From Anaerolineae bacterium (GTDB lineage Bacteria; Chloroflexota; Anaerolineae; Promineifilales; Promineifilaceae), in NCBI GenBank assembly GCA_023382655.1, contig JAHDWK010000008.1:186001-250000 (forward strand): a DNA stretch of 64,000 nt. The letters run 5' to 3'. Shown one piece after another: positions 8,074 through 17,154 of the stretch. The notes under the pieces were generated by a model. It saw only the letters and a program-made list of their open reading frames with translations. It did not search any database and was not told where the DNA came from. How positions within the stretch are numbered: the stretch's first letter is position 1; the number at the start of each line of letters is the position of its first letter. Position numbers and translations under genes: made by a program.

Positions 8074-10086
8074 ATGATAGACCGTCAAGCCCAACTACTG
8101 GGCATGGAAGCTCAAAAAGCACAAAGTGTGAGCGGCACACTCAAACGATTTGGGGCCTATTTTCGCCCCTACTGGCTGCCGCTGCTCATCGTTTTGGCCG
8201 CCATTATTGTGAGTACCTGGATGCAGGTGCGCATCCCTTACCTGATCGGGCAGGCGATTGATTGTTATCTGACACCGTATGCCAGCCGCGTGGCGCTGAC
8301 CGGGAATACGGCCGGCGTGACGTTACCGCCCGCCGCCGCCGAATTTTTCAGCCAGATGGCCGGTGATACGGCCGCCGGTACCAACTGCACCTACACCACT
8401 ATTGACCCCACCGCTTCTTACCAGGAAACGCTGGCCGGATTCACCCGATTGATGCTGGTGATGGTGTTTTTATACGTGGGCAGTTCCGTCCTCACCGGCA
8501 TTACTTTTTATGCCATGAGTTGGGCCGGTTTCCGGGTGCTGCGCGATTTGCGTGATGATGTGTTTCGCCACATTCACCGTCTGAGCCTGGGTTACTTCAG
8601 CAAACATGAGGCCGGCGACGTAATGAGCCGCCTGACGAACGATATGGACACCATCCAGCAGATGATTGGTTTTGGCGTGGTGCAGGTGGTGCAGGGCGTC
8701 TTGTTGATTGTGTGGATTATCTACGTGATGTTCCGCGACAATGTGCCCTTTGCCCTGATCAGCCTGGTGACGCTGCCGTTGATGCTTATTTTTACCAAAT
8801 GGTTTTCTGACCAGGCGCGCAAGGCGTTCCGGCAGGCGCGCAAGGAGATTGGCTCGGTGAACGCCGATTTGCAGGAGGGTATTTCCGGGGTGCGCGAGGT
8901 GCAGGCGTTCAGCCGCGAGGCAGAGAATATCGAGCAGTTCCGCACGAATAATGCCGCTAACCGGGACGCCAACATTAAAGCGCAGGCGTATACCAGCGCC
9001 CTGGCCCCCACGCTGGAAGCATTGAGTTATGTCAGTCTGGCAATTGTGGCTTGTGTGGGCGGCATTGCCATTTTGCGTGGGGGTAGTTTGATGGGTTCGG
9101 CCGTATCCCTGGGCCTGATTTTTGCTTTCATCCAATACACGCAGCGGTTTAACATGCCGGTGCAGCAAATTGCGCTGCTGTGGACGAATATCCAGAGTGC
9201 CATTGCTGGCGGCGAACGCATTTTTGGCCTGCTGGATGAAGTGCCGGAATTAACAGATAAACCGGATGCAATGGACATGCCCGCGATTGAAGGGGATGTA
9301 CGTTTCGAGCAGGTGTGGGCGGCCTATAATCCGGGTGAACCGGTGTTGAAGGGGGTGGATATTCACGGCCGTCCCGGTGAAACCATCGCTATTGTGGGGC
9401 CAACGGGGGCGGGCAAAACGACGATTATCAACCTGCTGCCCCGTTTTTGGGATGTGACGGACGGCCGTATCCTGATTGACGGCCGTGACATCCGCGATGT
9501 AACCCGTGACAGCCTGCGCCAACAAATTGGCATTGTGCTGCAAGACGCCTTTTTGTTCAGCGACACGGTACTGAACAATATCCGCTACGCCAAACCGGAT
9601 GCGACCGATGAGGAAGTGATGGCGGCGGCCAAACTGGCCCGCGCCCATGACTTCATTGAACGGCTGGGCGAAGGGTACCAGACGGTGTTGGGTGAACGGG
9701 GTGGCGGTCTGAGCCAGGGGCAGCGGCAGCTCATCGCCATTGCCCGCGTGGCCCTGAGCGACCCGCGCATCCTGATTCTGGACGAGGCGACGAGTAGCGT
9801 GGACACACGCACGGAGCGGGAGATTCAGAAGGCATTTGCCGTACTGCTGCACGGCCGTACCAGTTTTGTCATCGCCCACCGCCTCAGCACCATTCGCAGT
9901 GCCGATCAGGTGTTGGTGTTGAATCATGGCGAGATCATCGAACGGGGTACACACCGGGAACTGTTGGCCGCCAGAGGCTTCTACTACGATTTGTATATGT
10001 CTCAATTCCGCCGCCAGCTTGACGCGGGCGAATCGGATGAGGAGTTGGCGGAAGAGGTGGATGCCTTTTTTGCACCGGCAGATTGA
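8074..10086 (+). CDS. ABC exporter subunit, catalytic half of the heterodimer
   Basis: This 670-residue half-transporter has six membrane helices with an insert of about 70 residues between helices 1 and 2 (the YLTPYASRVALTGN region, containing NCTYTT), which would be extracellular. The ATPase domain is complete: Walker A GPTGAGKTT with Lys448, signature LSQGQRQL, Walker B ILILDEATSSVD with Asp570 and Glu571, and switch His602 in VIAHRLST. It supplies the working ATPase for the degenerate subunit encoded just upstream. An acidic tail (ESDEELAEEVDAFF) closes the protein. GGAGAC lies about 8 bases before the ATG. A palindrome-built terminator follows the gene. Confidence 0.92.
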   Translation: MIDRQAQLLGMEAQKAQSVSGTLKRFGAYFRPYWLPLLIVLAAIIVSTWMQVRIPYLIGQAIDCYLTPYASRVALTGNTAGVTLPPAAAEFFSQMAGDTAAGTNCTYTTIDPTASYQETLAGFTRLMLVMVFLYVGSSVLTGITFYAMSWAGFRVLRDLRDDVFRHIHRLSLGYFSKHEAGDVMSRLTNDMDTIQQMIGFGVVQVVQGVLLIVWIIYVMFRDNVPFALISLVTLPLMLIFTKWFSDQARKAFRQARKEIGSVNADLQEGISGVREVQAFSREAENIEQFRTNNAANRDANIKAQAYTSALAPTLEALSYVSLAIVACVGGIAILRGGSLMGSAVSLGLIFAFIQYTQRFNMPVQQIALLWTNIQSAIAGGERIFGLLDEVPELTDKPDAMDMPAIEGDVRFEQVWAAYNPGEPVLKGVDIHGRPGETIAIVGPTGAGKTTIINLLPRFWDVTDGRILIDGRDIRDVTRDSLRQQIGIVLQDAFLFSDTVLNNIRYAKPDATDEEVMAAAKLARAHDFIERLGEGYQTVLGERGGGLSQGQRQLIAIARVALSDPRILILDEATSSVDTRTEREIQKAFAVLLHGRTSFVIAHRLSTIRSADQVLVLNHGEIIERGTHRELLAARGFYYDLYMSQFRRQLDAGESDEELAEEVDAFFAPAD

Positions 10087-10099
10087 GCCGGGAATCGGT

Positions 10100-10137
10100 A
10101 AACGGCCGTGCCTCATATGGTACGGCCGTTTTGTTTT
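10100..10137 (+). terminator. Terminator built from two ACGGCCGT copies
   Basis: AAACGGCCGT (10100-10109) and ACGGCCGTTT (10122-10131) form a 10-bp stem around a 12-base loop, followed by TGTTTT. It ends the marR-ABC operon and may also serve the convergent gene on the right. Confidence 0.75.
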
Positions 10138-10142
10138 AGCGG

Positions 10143-11234
10143 TTAGTCATACGGCCGTGTCTCCCCCGTGCGCCAGTTCAGCCATAGTTTTTCCACAGGG
10201 AACGAGCAGGCGCGTGCGTACTCAACACAGCTTCGGGCATTGATCTCTGCCTGGCTGTCATATTCTTCTGAACCTTCATAGGCAAATACGTGTGGTGTAT
10301 AGGGGATACGTTGAATTAACAGCCAATCGTCATCCCATTGGCATTCCTCTGTTGGGCAAAGGTAATAGTGATATTGGGGGTCGTTGAGTAACAGCCGTTC
10401 CGCACCACTTTCCATATCCACCACATGAATCGCGCCCGGCCCCAGGATCTGATCACTCCCATTCTCAGCATATTCGATGCTGACATGCTGCTAAATCACG
10501 GACAACCCATCCGGCGTCCAATAAGCCGGGCCAATAGTGTCATGGGTTGAAAAGAAAATTTGGTCGGAGGCCATGTCATAAGCCCAAAAATTGGCATAGC
10601 GCCATCCCCAACCGCTCACATTTATCACAAACGCGGTATTAGCCACATTCCACTGGGGGCCTAAATGTGACGAGCCCCCCGCTAACCAGCGAACCTCGTC
10701 TGTTTCTGGATAATAGAGATAAACCTCGTCATTTGAACAGGTTCCGACCCCAAACAGAAGTCGGTTATTGGGCATAAACTCAAACCAGTGTGCGCCAAGT
10801 GGAATCTCAACTGCTCTCAATTCACTTGTGGTCACCTTAAAAATACCTAACCCCAACCAGCAGGGATCAGATAAACCCCAAAAGGCAGCCACCCACTGTC
10901 CATTCGGTGATACTTTCCGGTGTGTGCAGTCAGACCAGAACACATCTGGCGGCCAATCCTCCGGCTGCTGGCAGGCCGCACTGAGAGTGGGCGTGGGCGA
11001 TGGTGAGGGATGGGGGGTAAAAAAGACGGTGGGTGTGGGTGTAGCGACCCAGGTTGGCGTGATAGTAGGCAGGGGTACATGGGTGGCGCTCGTGGTAATG
11101 GTGGGGGATGGCACGGCCGTTACTATGACCGGCGTCGTCACCACACGAGTAGGCGCAAGGGGCACGGCCGTGCCCGGCGCCGGCGTACAACTGGCGAATA
11201 ACCACAAAAATGGGATGACAAATAACAGTTTCAT
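10143..11234 (-). pseudogene. Lipoprotein gene interrupted by an in-frame TAG
   Basis: The reading frame starts at 11234 with a lipoprotein signal (LWLFASC lipobox), a Thr/Pro-rich linker and a WD-like repetitive region (KVSPNGQWVAAFW, FEFMPNNRLLFGVG, AYWTPDGLSV). It stops at TAG (10491-10493) and continues open in the same frame to 10143. The sequence across the stop reads naturally: DGLSVI, stop, then QHVSIEYAENGSDQILG and on to residues 270-363. The TAG precedes CAG, so a single C-to-T change from CAG would explain it. Without the stop it would be a surface beta-propeller-like lipoprotein of about 363 residues. Alternatives are a sequencing error or read-through. Confidence 0.7.
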
Positions 11235-11368
11235 CGTGTAGCCTTCTCAACCATGTCCGGTCACTCGTCTGGTCAGCCGCACAGGATAAGTGCATTGTGC
11301 CTGAAGACGATGACAAAAACTTGATGGAAAGGCTACATTCACAAACTGAATCAGCATCGGTCATTATT

Positions 11369-11944
11369 TCAGGCGGTGGTTGTGTAGCTGGTTTTGGCAA
11401 AAATCATGGTATCCCGCAGGACACTAGTGAGATGGTGGCGGCTTTCATTCACCAACGTGGCTTCATGGATGAAGCCCAATCGTTGCGGAATAGCGGCGCT
11501 ACGCACATTTTCGGCATCGCAGCGAATTTCCACCCGATTGGCCCCTAACTGCTGAAAGGCAAATTCGGTAATGCCCGCCACCGCTTCGGTGATGTACCCC
11601 TGCCCCCCGTAAGGGGTGCGCACCCAGTAGCCAATTTCAAAACGCGGCACCGACCAATTTATGCGGTGCAGCCCACTACCGCCGATAATGATGTCGGTGT
11701 TTTTGAGCAAGAGCATCATCCACAAATCTTCACGGCCTAAAAACCGAAGCTGCCCCTGACGTACTCTGACCTCATATTCTTCTTCTGAAGGGATGTCAAT
11801 GGCCCAGGGCATCCACTCTTTTAATTCAGCCTGGGATTCTAGCACGGCCGTGCGCACCCTGACGCCATCCCCTGGTAACGGGCCACGAATCGTCAGCCGT
11901 TCCGTATCAAAACTATAGGGAAATTCTCGCAAAATCGGTTCCAT
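11369..11944 (-). CDS. GNAT-family N-acetyltransferase (RimJ/RimL type)
   Basis: This 191-residue enzyme transfers acetyl from acetyl-CoA to an amine. It has the RimJ/RimL opening (SFDTERLTIRGPLPGDG), a central FEIGYWVRTPYGGQGYITEAV segment that is the acetyl-CoA binding loop (R/Q-x-x-G-x-G/A pattern), then FAFQQLGANRVEIRCDAENVRSAAIPQRLGFIHEATL, the usual C-terminal motif. GGAGGCG lies about 7 bases upstream of the ATG. It is divergent from the histidine kinase at 11998. The substrate (a protein N-terminus or a small molecule) cannot be told. Confidence 0.9.
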   Translation of the reverse strand: MEPILREFPYSFDTERLTIRGPLPGDGVRVRTAVLESQAELKEWMPWAIDIPSEEEYEVRVRQGQLRFLGREDLWMMLLLKNTDIIIGGSGLHRINWSVPRFEIGYWVRTPYGGQGYITEAVAGITEFAFQQLGANRVEIRCDAENVRSAAIPQRLGFIHEATLVNESRHHLTSVLRDTMIFAKTSYTTTA

Positions 11945-11968
11945 CGCCTGACGCCTCCGTAAGAAAAA

Positions 11969-11999
11969 TTGATAGTAATGACCATTACTCTGGTACTAT
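11969..11999 (+). promoter_or_regulatory. Short palindrome in the divergent GNAT/kinase promoter region
   Basis: AGTAATG-AC-CATTACT (11974-11989) is a perfect 7-bp inverted repeat. TTGATA at 11969 and TACTAT at 11994 frame it but would place transcription inside the kinase start, so the promoter assignment is weak. The palindrome is the more secure element and could be an operator. Confidence 0.35.
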
Positions 12000-13539
12000 G
12001 CAACCCACTGTGTCCCTTGCGCAAAGAAAAGGGGTAGTGACACTTTTATTGGTCCTGCCTCTTTTCTTTTTTGTTATTTTCCAGCGTTTACCACTATTTA
12101 CAAGTTTCACGGGCGATAATCTCCTGACGGAACTACTGCAATACTATACCAGTACTTTGGCCGGGCTATTGGGCGTCATCATTGCGTTGCTGACGCGCCA
12201 TGGATTGGGATTAAGTCAGAACGGCCGTTCCGTGCTACTGACCTATGGTTTTTTGACATTGGCTTCATTACTGCTGATCAGCAGTTTAGGCGTCCCTTAT
12301 CTATTGTTGACCAACATGCTGCACCCGGCATTTGTCTGGTCACTTTTTATGAGCATACCCGCCAGCAGTATCTATTTTGTGGCGGCTGGTATGCGCTGGA
12401 CGGCCGTAGCCGAAAAACGATTGCTGGCCTGGCGCTGGCCGCTTTTAGGTCTCAATTTGTTGTTGTTTCTATTATATATTGGCTTTGTGTTTCGTTTTGC
12501 GGCCCAACTGGCACACGCAGCCCAAACAGCGCCACAACTGCTTTTTTTAATAGCTGTACTGGGTGTTGGTTTGCTTATTTGGGCCGCGTGGCGATCAGAC
12601 CAGATCAGGAAGCAAGAAAACAACAGTACAGAAAGAAATCTGGCTATCACCTTTATCTTGCTGGCCCAGGCCGAAATTTACCTGACTTTTGGTGCGCCCA
12701 ATTCCGCTAACTGGCTTCTATTTCAACTGCTACTGCTGGGAGCATTGCTGGTAACGTTGTTGCCCCTGCTCCGTCATGCGATTCAGTATCAACGCGAAAA
12801 ACGGCAGCGCAGTGAGCTGACCCAACTGATTGTGCATGATTTGAAAAGCCCCCTGACCATCGTCATTAGTGGTTTAGATTTAATGCGTCGCGGCAGCATG
12901 GGCGAGATAAACCCGATGCAGGATCGTTTACTCACTAATCTGGAGCATTGTGGTGATGAGATACTGGGGTTAGTAAACGATATGTTAGATGTCGAACGGC
13001 TAGAAGAAGGGGCGATGCCGCTGCACAAAAGCATGACAGACCTGGGGCTGATCTTGCGCGAACAGGTAGCCGAACTGCAAATTCTGGCGCATAAACATCA
13101 ACAACAGTTACAAGTTTTTGCGCCGGAGATGCTGCCACCGGTTCTGGTAGACCCCGTCTTGCTCAGGCGCGTCATCCATAATTTGTTGGCCAATGCCCTT
13201 AAACTCACGCCAGATCAGGGCCACATTGAGGTGCGCAGCGCGGTTGAAGGGGAACAGCTTCAAATTATTATCGCTGATAGTGGCCCCGGAGTACCCGCCG
13301 CTGACCGCCAACGCATCTTTGATAAATTTGCACAGCTTAATACCAAAACACGCCGGGGCAAGGGGCTAGGGCTGACCTTTTGCAAAATGGCAGTGGAAGT
13401 ACACGGTGGGCTGCTGACGGTGGAAGACAGTCCTTTGGGCGGGGCGCTCTTTCGGTTAGCGTTGCCATTGGACGGCGTAGCCCAATCCACAGAATCACAT
13501 GTCAGGCCCCTTTTTTACCGGCTGATATGGGGCAAATAA
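11998..13539 (+). CDS. Membrane sensor histidine kinase
   Basis: This 513-residue protein has about eight hydrophobic segments (residues 12-260) without a large periplasmic domain, so it probably senses within the membrane. The kinase core has QLIVHDLKSPL with phospho-acceptor His280, a N-box (RVIHNLLANALKL), DSGPGVP (G1), FDKFAQLNTKTRRGKGLGLTFCKMAVEVHGG (F and G2 boxes) and a short tail. The partner regulator is not adjacent; the orphan receiver at 35189 and the LuxR regulator at 25499 are the only candidates in view. It has the same kind of core as the kinase at 19975. The last 25 bases overlap the convergent gene. Confidence 0.88.
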   Translation: MQPTVSLAQRKGVVTLLLVLPLFFFVIFQRLPLFTSFTGDNLLTELLQYYTSTLAGLLGVIIALLTRHGLGLSQNGRSVLLTYGFLTLASLLLISSLGVPYLLLTNMLHPAFVWSLFMSIPASSIYFVAAGMRWTAVAEKRLLAWRWPLLGLNLLLFLLYIGFVFRFAAQLAHAAQTAPQLLFLIAVLGVGLLIWAAWRSDQIRKQENNSTERNLAITFILLAQAEIYLTFGAPNSANWLLFQLLLLGALLVTLLPLLRHAIQYQREKRQRSELTQLIVHDLKSPLTIVISGLDLMRRGSMGEINPMQDRLLTNLEHCGDEILGLVNDMLDVERLEEGAMPLHKSMTDLGLILREQVAELQILAHKHQQQLQVFAPEMLPPVLVDPVLLRRVIHNLLANALKLTPDQGHIEVRSAVEGEQLQIIIADSGPGVPAADRQRIFDKFAQLNTKTRRGKGLGLTFCKMAVEVHGGLLTVEDSPLGGALFRLALPLDGVAQSTESHVRPLFYRLIWGK

Positions 13540-15533
13540 GATTTCTCCGGTAGTAAAAGGGTGCGGACGGTCACGGCCGTGTCCCCACCCACATTCCCCG
13601 CTCTATCCCGTCCCCGTAAGGTAAAAGTGTATTCGTGAAACGGCTGACTCTGGTAAACGGCCGTCGTCTGCATCGTTTGTGTCAACCAGGCCTGCGCGGG
13701 TCCACCATCTACCGATACAGCCAGGTCATAATTGAGCAATCCACTGCCATCATCCGTACCGCCCCAGGAAAGGCGGATGCTGTATTCGGCAATAGAAGGC
13801 CCACTCAGAGTAAGAACGGGAGGCAAGGTGTCTTGTTCAATGAGCAAATACGGCCGTCCGCCGATGGCATATAAACTGGGGTCCCAGGGTGCATTCTGGT
13901 TGGTGGCTGCTGGTAAGGTCAGTGTAAAGACGCCATTTTGGGCAATGATGTTTTGTACATTACCGTCGGGGGTGATGAGCAGGCCATTGCCCGATTGGTT
14001 GGTGGTGGGCACAACGGCCGTTTCCGGCTGCCCAAAACGCGCCCACATCCCCAACACCCGTGACTGTGTCGCCGGTTGATAAAAGGCAATCCACTCCTGT
14101 GGCCCATTGGTTGGGTCATTGCCGCCGGGCCGTAGCCGCCACAATGGTTCCACATCCGTGAAATAATCAGTCAGCACCTTGTAGGCATCAAAATTGGGCC
14201 GCGGCGATTCCGGGTTGGGGTGCTGCGTGAAACAGACAGCATCGGTGGGGTTACGGAAGAGGCCGTTAGCATCACCGGCACAGGGAAAATCGGTGCCTGG
14301 AATCTGCCCATCTTCATCGCACAATTCGCCGTTATGCGGCGGAAAGTCGGTGCCCGCCGGCTGGTTGCCGCAGCCATCATACAGTTGGAAATGGAAAATG
14401 CCCTCCGCCCCGGCAAAAGTAGCAAACAGCGCCGACTGTATCAGATAATCGGCCTGTTCGTTCATGGTGGCGCGGAAACCACTGTGTGGATCCCAGACAG
14501 GGCCGGGATAATCATTCCAGGCGACCACGCCGTTTTCGTTAAGCCAGATCGGTTTGCCCAGCCCACGTTCGGCCAGGGTGTTTTGAGCGCGCCAGACATG
14601 GTACCAGGAATTCCAGGCGTAAAAGTAGCTGTGTGTTGCCAGAATATCGTGGAAGTAGTTGTAGATAACGGCCAATGGATCGGCATCATACAGCACCATA
14701 ATCTCATTGTAAAAGTTGGGGTTGGCCACGGTGGAGAGGTTGATGTTGGACAATCCGCCGAAAATGACCTGCGCTGTGGGGTCGGTTTGCTCGATGGTCA
14801 GGTAGGCAACTTTAAGCAGCCGGGCATAATCGGCCACCGTGCCATCCCAAAAGAAGACGTAATCCTGTTCATTCCAGACTTCCCAATGGGTGACGCCGGC
14901 CCCGGTCGGCCAGCCGTTTTGCTGCGCCAGCACGCCGCCCGGTTTGTAGCGGTTCACGGCTAAGGAGACAAATCGCGCCCAGCGGTTAGTGGGGTTGATG
15001 GTTTTGCCAGGTCCCGGAATGTCGGTGCCGTCGGTGAAAATGGGATCATAAACGCCAACCGGGGTACCAGTCTGTGGCGCTTCCAGTTGGAGCAAAGAGG
15101 GCCGTGTGGCCGATGCTACCGGCCGCCGGTTGCCCACCTGTTGGCGCAGACCGGTAGTGTAAAAAGGAGGTGTACCCAGCAGGATGGCGTCCGTTTTGAA
15201 GCCGTAGATAATGTCGCCTTGCACGGCCGTATCCACCGCCCCCCAGACAAAATTGCCTTCACTCTGCTCAATGTTGAACCAGTACATCGGCCAGCGATTC
15301 CAGGCCGCGCCGGTCGCCTGGCCGTTGGCAAATTGTTGCTCATCGGCCGGGTCTTCGGCCGAGGTGATAAAGTTGACGCCGTAAACGGGTTGGGCACTGG
15401 TCATGCCCGCCGGGGATACTGTGACCGTTTTCGCCTGTGCAGAATTGTGCTGCCAGGCCGCCACCAGTACAAACATCCATAAAATCGAGGGAATGAAGAG
15501 GTACGGCCGTAATCCTTTTTCTCGCTTTTCCAT
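13515..15533 (-). CDS. Secreted glycoside-hydrolase-like protein with C-terminal Fn3-like domain
   Basis: This protein of 672 residues has a signal peptide (basic start, then PYLFIPSILWMFVLVAAW, cleavage near SAQA). The body looks like a clan-A TIM-barrel glycosidase: HWEVWNEQDY carries the expected acid/base Glu after Asn, and PIWLNENGVVAW is a candidate for the second Glu. A domain of about 100 residues follows (LSWGGTDDGSGLLNYDLAVS) and resembles fibronectin type III. The extreme C-terminus is SYLPHISR. The substrate is unknown. ATG at 15533 is chosen because GGAGGT lies 5 bases upstream; an upstream ATG lacks a site. Its family number within clan A is not certain. Confidence 0.75.
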   Translation of the reverse strand: MEKREKGLRPYLFIPSILWMFVLVAAWQHNSAQAKTVTVSPAGMTSAQPVYGVNFITSAEDPADEQQFANGQATGAAWNRWPMYWFNIEQSEGNFVWGAVDTAVQGDIIYGFKTDAILLGTPPFYTTGLRQQVGNRRPVASATRPSLLQLEAPQTGTPVGVYDPIFTDGTDIPGPGKTINPTNRWARFVSLAVNRYKPGGVLAQQNGWPTGAGVTHWEVWNEQDYVFFWDGTVADYARLLKVAYLTIEQTDPTAQVIFGGLSNINLSTVANPNFYNEIMVLYDADPLAVIYNYFHDILATHSYFYAWNSWYHVWRAQNTLAERGLGKPIWLNENGVVAWNDYPGPVWDPHSGFRATMNEQADYLIQSALFATFAGAEGIFHFQLYDGCGNQPAGTDFPPHNGELCDEDGQIPGTDFPCAGDANGLFRNPTDAVCFTQHPNPESPRPNFDAYKVLTDYFTDVEPLWRLRPGGNDPTNGPQEWIAFYQPATQSRVLGMWARFGQPETAVVPTTNQSGNGLLITPDGNVQNIIAQNGVFTLTLPAATNQNAPWDPSLYAIGGRPYLLIEQDTLPPVLTLSGPSIAEYSIRLSWGGTDDGSGLLNYDLAVSVDGGPAQAWLTQTMQTTAVYQSQPFHEYTFTLRGRDRAGNVGGDTAVTVRTLLLPEKSYLPHISR

Positions 15534-15632
15534 AATAACCTCCAACACCAAATTTGCCCTACCATACCCCATTCCCCGCCCGGCTCAACAGGTTTTTCAC
15601 CGCCCCTTCACCGGTTCCGAAGCCCGTGAGCC

Positions 15633-15693
15633 GTATGCCGTATGCCGACTTCCAACAACGGATTACGAATCACCGATTACGGATTACGGCTCT
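15633..15693. repeat. CCGTATG and CGGATTA heptamer array
   Basis: Two CCGTATG units are followed by CGGATTA-CGAATCA-CCGATTA-CGGATTA. It lies between the secreted protein and tetR and enters the last codons of tetR. Unlike most arrays here it is largely one-armed. Confidence 0.65.
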
Positions 15694-16352
15694 GGATCGG
15701 CGTATCGCAGACCTGAAATCAAGGTGCGCAGACCGGCGCTGATGCGCTCCAGGGTGAAGCCGCGGTTGGTTTTTTGGAATTGGAAAAAGTCGGCCTTGAG
15801 GGGAGAAAGCAACGCATCGGCCAGATAGTCGGTGTCCAGGGCTGGCGAGATTTCCCCGGCAGCGGCGGCCGACCGCAGCAGGGCGTTCACCGTCATGTGC
15901 TGCCAGAAATGGGGTAGTTGTAGCCGGGTGTTATCTAACGGCAGCAACCCTTCGCGCTGTACTTCGCACAATAACGGGGAATGGGTATCGGTGAAATAAA
16001 CCAGGGCATCCATAAACTGCTCTAGCTGTTCTAACTTAGGCAGCCCGGCGATATTCATTTGCTGCATTCGAGACAGCATACCATTTTGGAAGTCGGCCAT
16101 CTGCGTATCCAGCAGCGCCAGGCACAATTCCCCTTTGTTAGCGAAGCGGCGGTAGAGCGTACCCTTGCCCACCCCGGCCGCCTGGGCAATATCGGCCATG
16201 TTGACATTGCCTACACCGTGCGCCGCAAAAAGGTGTTCGGCCGTTTGCAGGATTTTGCTACGGTTGGCAGCAGCGTCCCGTCGTTCGGCACGGCCGTCCT
16301 CCTCACTCATATGTATTTCACCAAGCATAATCGGTTCATCGTTACTGGTCAT
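15684..16352 (-). CDS. TetR-family transcriptional repressor
   Basis: This 222-residue regulator has the TetR N-terminal helix-turn-helix: ANRSKILQTAEHLFAAHGVGNVNMADIAQAAGVGKGTLYRRFANKGEL. The C-terminal ligand domain is helical and shows no recognisable specificity. It is divergent from the yceI operon and the shared promoter region holds two GGACT-NN-AGTCC sites, so it very likely represses both itself and the operon. The start may be at 16352, 16328 or 16310 (MSEEDGR); none has a strong ribosome site. Its inducer is likely an aromatic or quinone-like electrophile, judging by the operon's enzymes. Confidence 0.88.
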   Translation of the reverse strand: MTSNDEPIMLGEIHMSEEDGRAERRDAAANRSKILQTAEHLFAAHGVGNVNMADIAQAAGVGKGTLYRRFANKGELCLALLDTQMADFQNGMLSRMQQMNIAGLPKLEQLEQFMDALVYFTDTHSPLLCEVQREGLLPLDNTRLQLPHFWQHMTVNALLRSAAAAGEISPALDTDYLADALLSPLKADFFQFQKTNRGFTLERISAGLRTLISGLRYADPEP

Positions 16353-16385
16353 TTTGCACCATTACCCTGTCCAAAAGTACAGTTC

Positions 16386-16412
16386 ATCATAACATCTGTT
16401 GACAAGTGGACT
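16386..16412 (-). promoter_or_regulatory. Probable tetR promoter on the minus strand
   Basis: On the reverse strand TATGAT (16386-16391) is preceded after 18 bases by TTGAGT, whose bases belong to the first GGACT-NN-AGTCC operator. Repressor bound there would block this promoter as well as the divergent one. Confidence 0.5.
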
Positions 16413-16427
16413 CAAGTCCGGTAATAT
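16399..16427 (+). promoter_or_regulatory. Sigma-70 promoter of the yceI operon
   Basis: TTGACA (16399-16404) and TAATAT (16422-16427) are 17 bases apart, a near-consensus promoter. An operator fills the spacer. Confidence 0.85.
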
Positions 16428-16455
16428 CGTAGCAGAAAAACGGACTAAAGTCCAC
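16406..16455. promoter_or_regulatory. Two matching TetR operator candidates
   Basis: GTGGACTCAAGTCCG (16406-16420) and CGGACTAAAGTCCAC (16441-16455) share the palindromic core GGACT-NN-AGTCC. Their centres are 34 bp apart, about three helical turns. The first lies between the -35 and -10 boxes, the second just downstream of the start of transcription. Confidence 0.8.
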
Positions 16456-16501
16456 TTATAAATTCAACAAATGATAAAGATACACAGAAGGAGATTATAC
16501 A

Positions 16502-17047
16502 ATGACCTGGCAAATTGATTCAGCACATTCCCACATTTATTTCACGGCGCGGCACATGATGATTTCAAAAGTGCGCGGCCAGTTTGAATCGTTCAGCGGC
16601 AGCGTGAACTATGATGAACAGAACCCCACCCGTACCACAGTGGACATTCAGATTGACGCGGCCAGCCTCAACACCAAAGAAGCACAGCGTGACGGCCACC
16701 TCAAATCACCCGATTTTCTGGATGTGGCCAACTACCCGGTGGTTCGTTTTCAGAGTACAAAGGTGGAACAAACCAGCACCGATAGTGGTAAACTGCATGG
16801 CAATCTGACCATCCGTGATGTCACCAAACCGGTTGTTTTGGATGTAGAGTATGCGGGCCAGGCGCAAAGCCCCTGGGGTACAGTGAGCGCGGGCTTCTCT
16901 GCCAGCACATCTATTAACCGTAAAGATTGGGCGCTGAACTGGAATCAAGCCCTGGAAACCGGGGGTGTTTTGGTCAGTGACAAAATCCAGATTGAAATTG
17001 AACTGGAATTGGTGAAAGTGGCCGAAGCAGAAGCCGTTCCGGCTTAA
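16502..17047 (+). CDS. YceI-family protein (lipocalin-like isoprenoid binding)
   Basis: This is a YceI domain of 181 residues without a signal peptide, so it is cytoplasmic here. The family folds as a barrel that binds long isoprenoid or amide chains such as quinones. Typical features are WQIDSAHSHIYFTARHMMISKVRGQF at the start, DVQ-like strands, HLKSPDFLDVANYP and the INRKDWALNWN segment near the end. AAGGAG lies about 9 bases before the ATG. It is the first gene of the TetR-controlled operon. A second, membrane-anchored YceI protein is encoded at 36961-37791. Confidence 0.92.
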   Translation: MTWQIDSAHSHIYFTARHMMISKVRGQFESFSGSVNYDEQNPTRTTVDIQIDAASLNTKEAQRDGHLKSPDFLDVANYPVVRFQSTKVEQTSTDSGKLHGNLTIRDVTKPVVLDVEYAGQAQSPWGTVSAGFSASTSINRKDWALNWNQALETGGVLVSDKIQIEIELELVKVAEAEAVPA

Positions 17048-17054
17048 GTGGGAA

Positions 17055-17129
17055 ACAGTAAGCAGTGAGCAGTGAGCGGTAAGCAGCGAACAGTTTGAAG
17101 CACTGCTCACTGCTTACCGCTCACTGCTA
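17055..17129. repeat. CAGTGAG/CACTGCT heptamer hairpin
   Basis: AGTAAGC-AGTGAGC-AGTGAGC-GGTAAGC on the left is matched by CACTGCT-CACTGCTTACCGCT-CACTGCT on the right. It lies between yceI and the dioxygenase gene inside the operon. Confidence 0.85.
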
Positions 17130-17154
17130 ACTTTTCATTGTTATACTTACTCAT

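Noticed and set aside
11297..11548. Plus-strand 83-codon frame opposite the GNAT gene
   Set aside because: Most of it overlaps the acetyltransferase coding region on the other strand; no ribosome site or recognisable protein.
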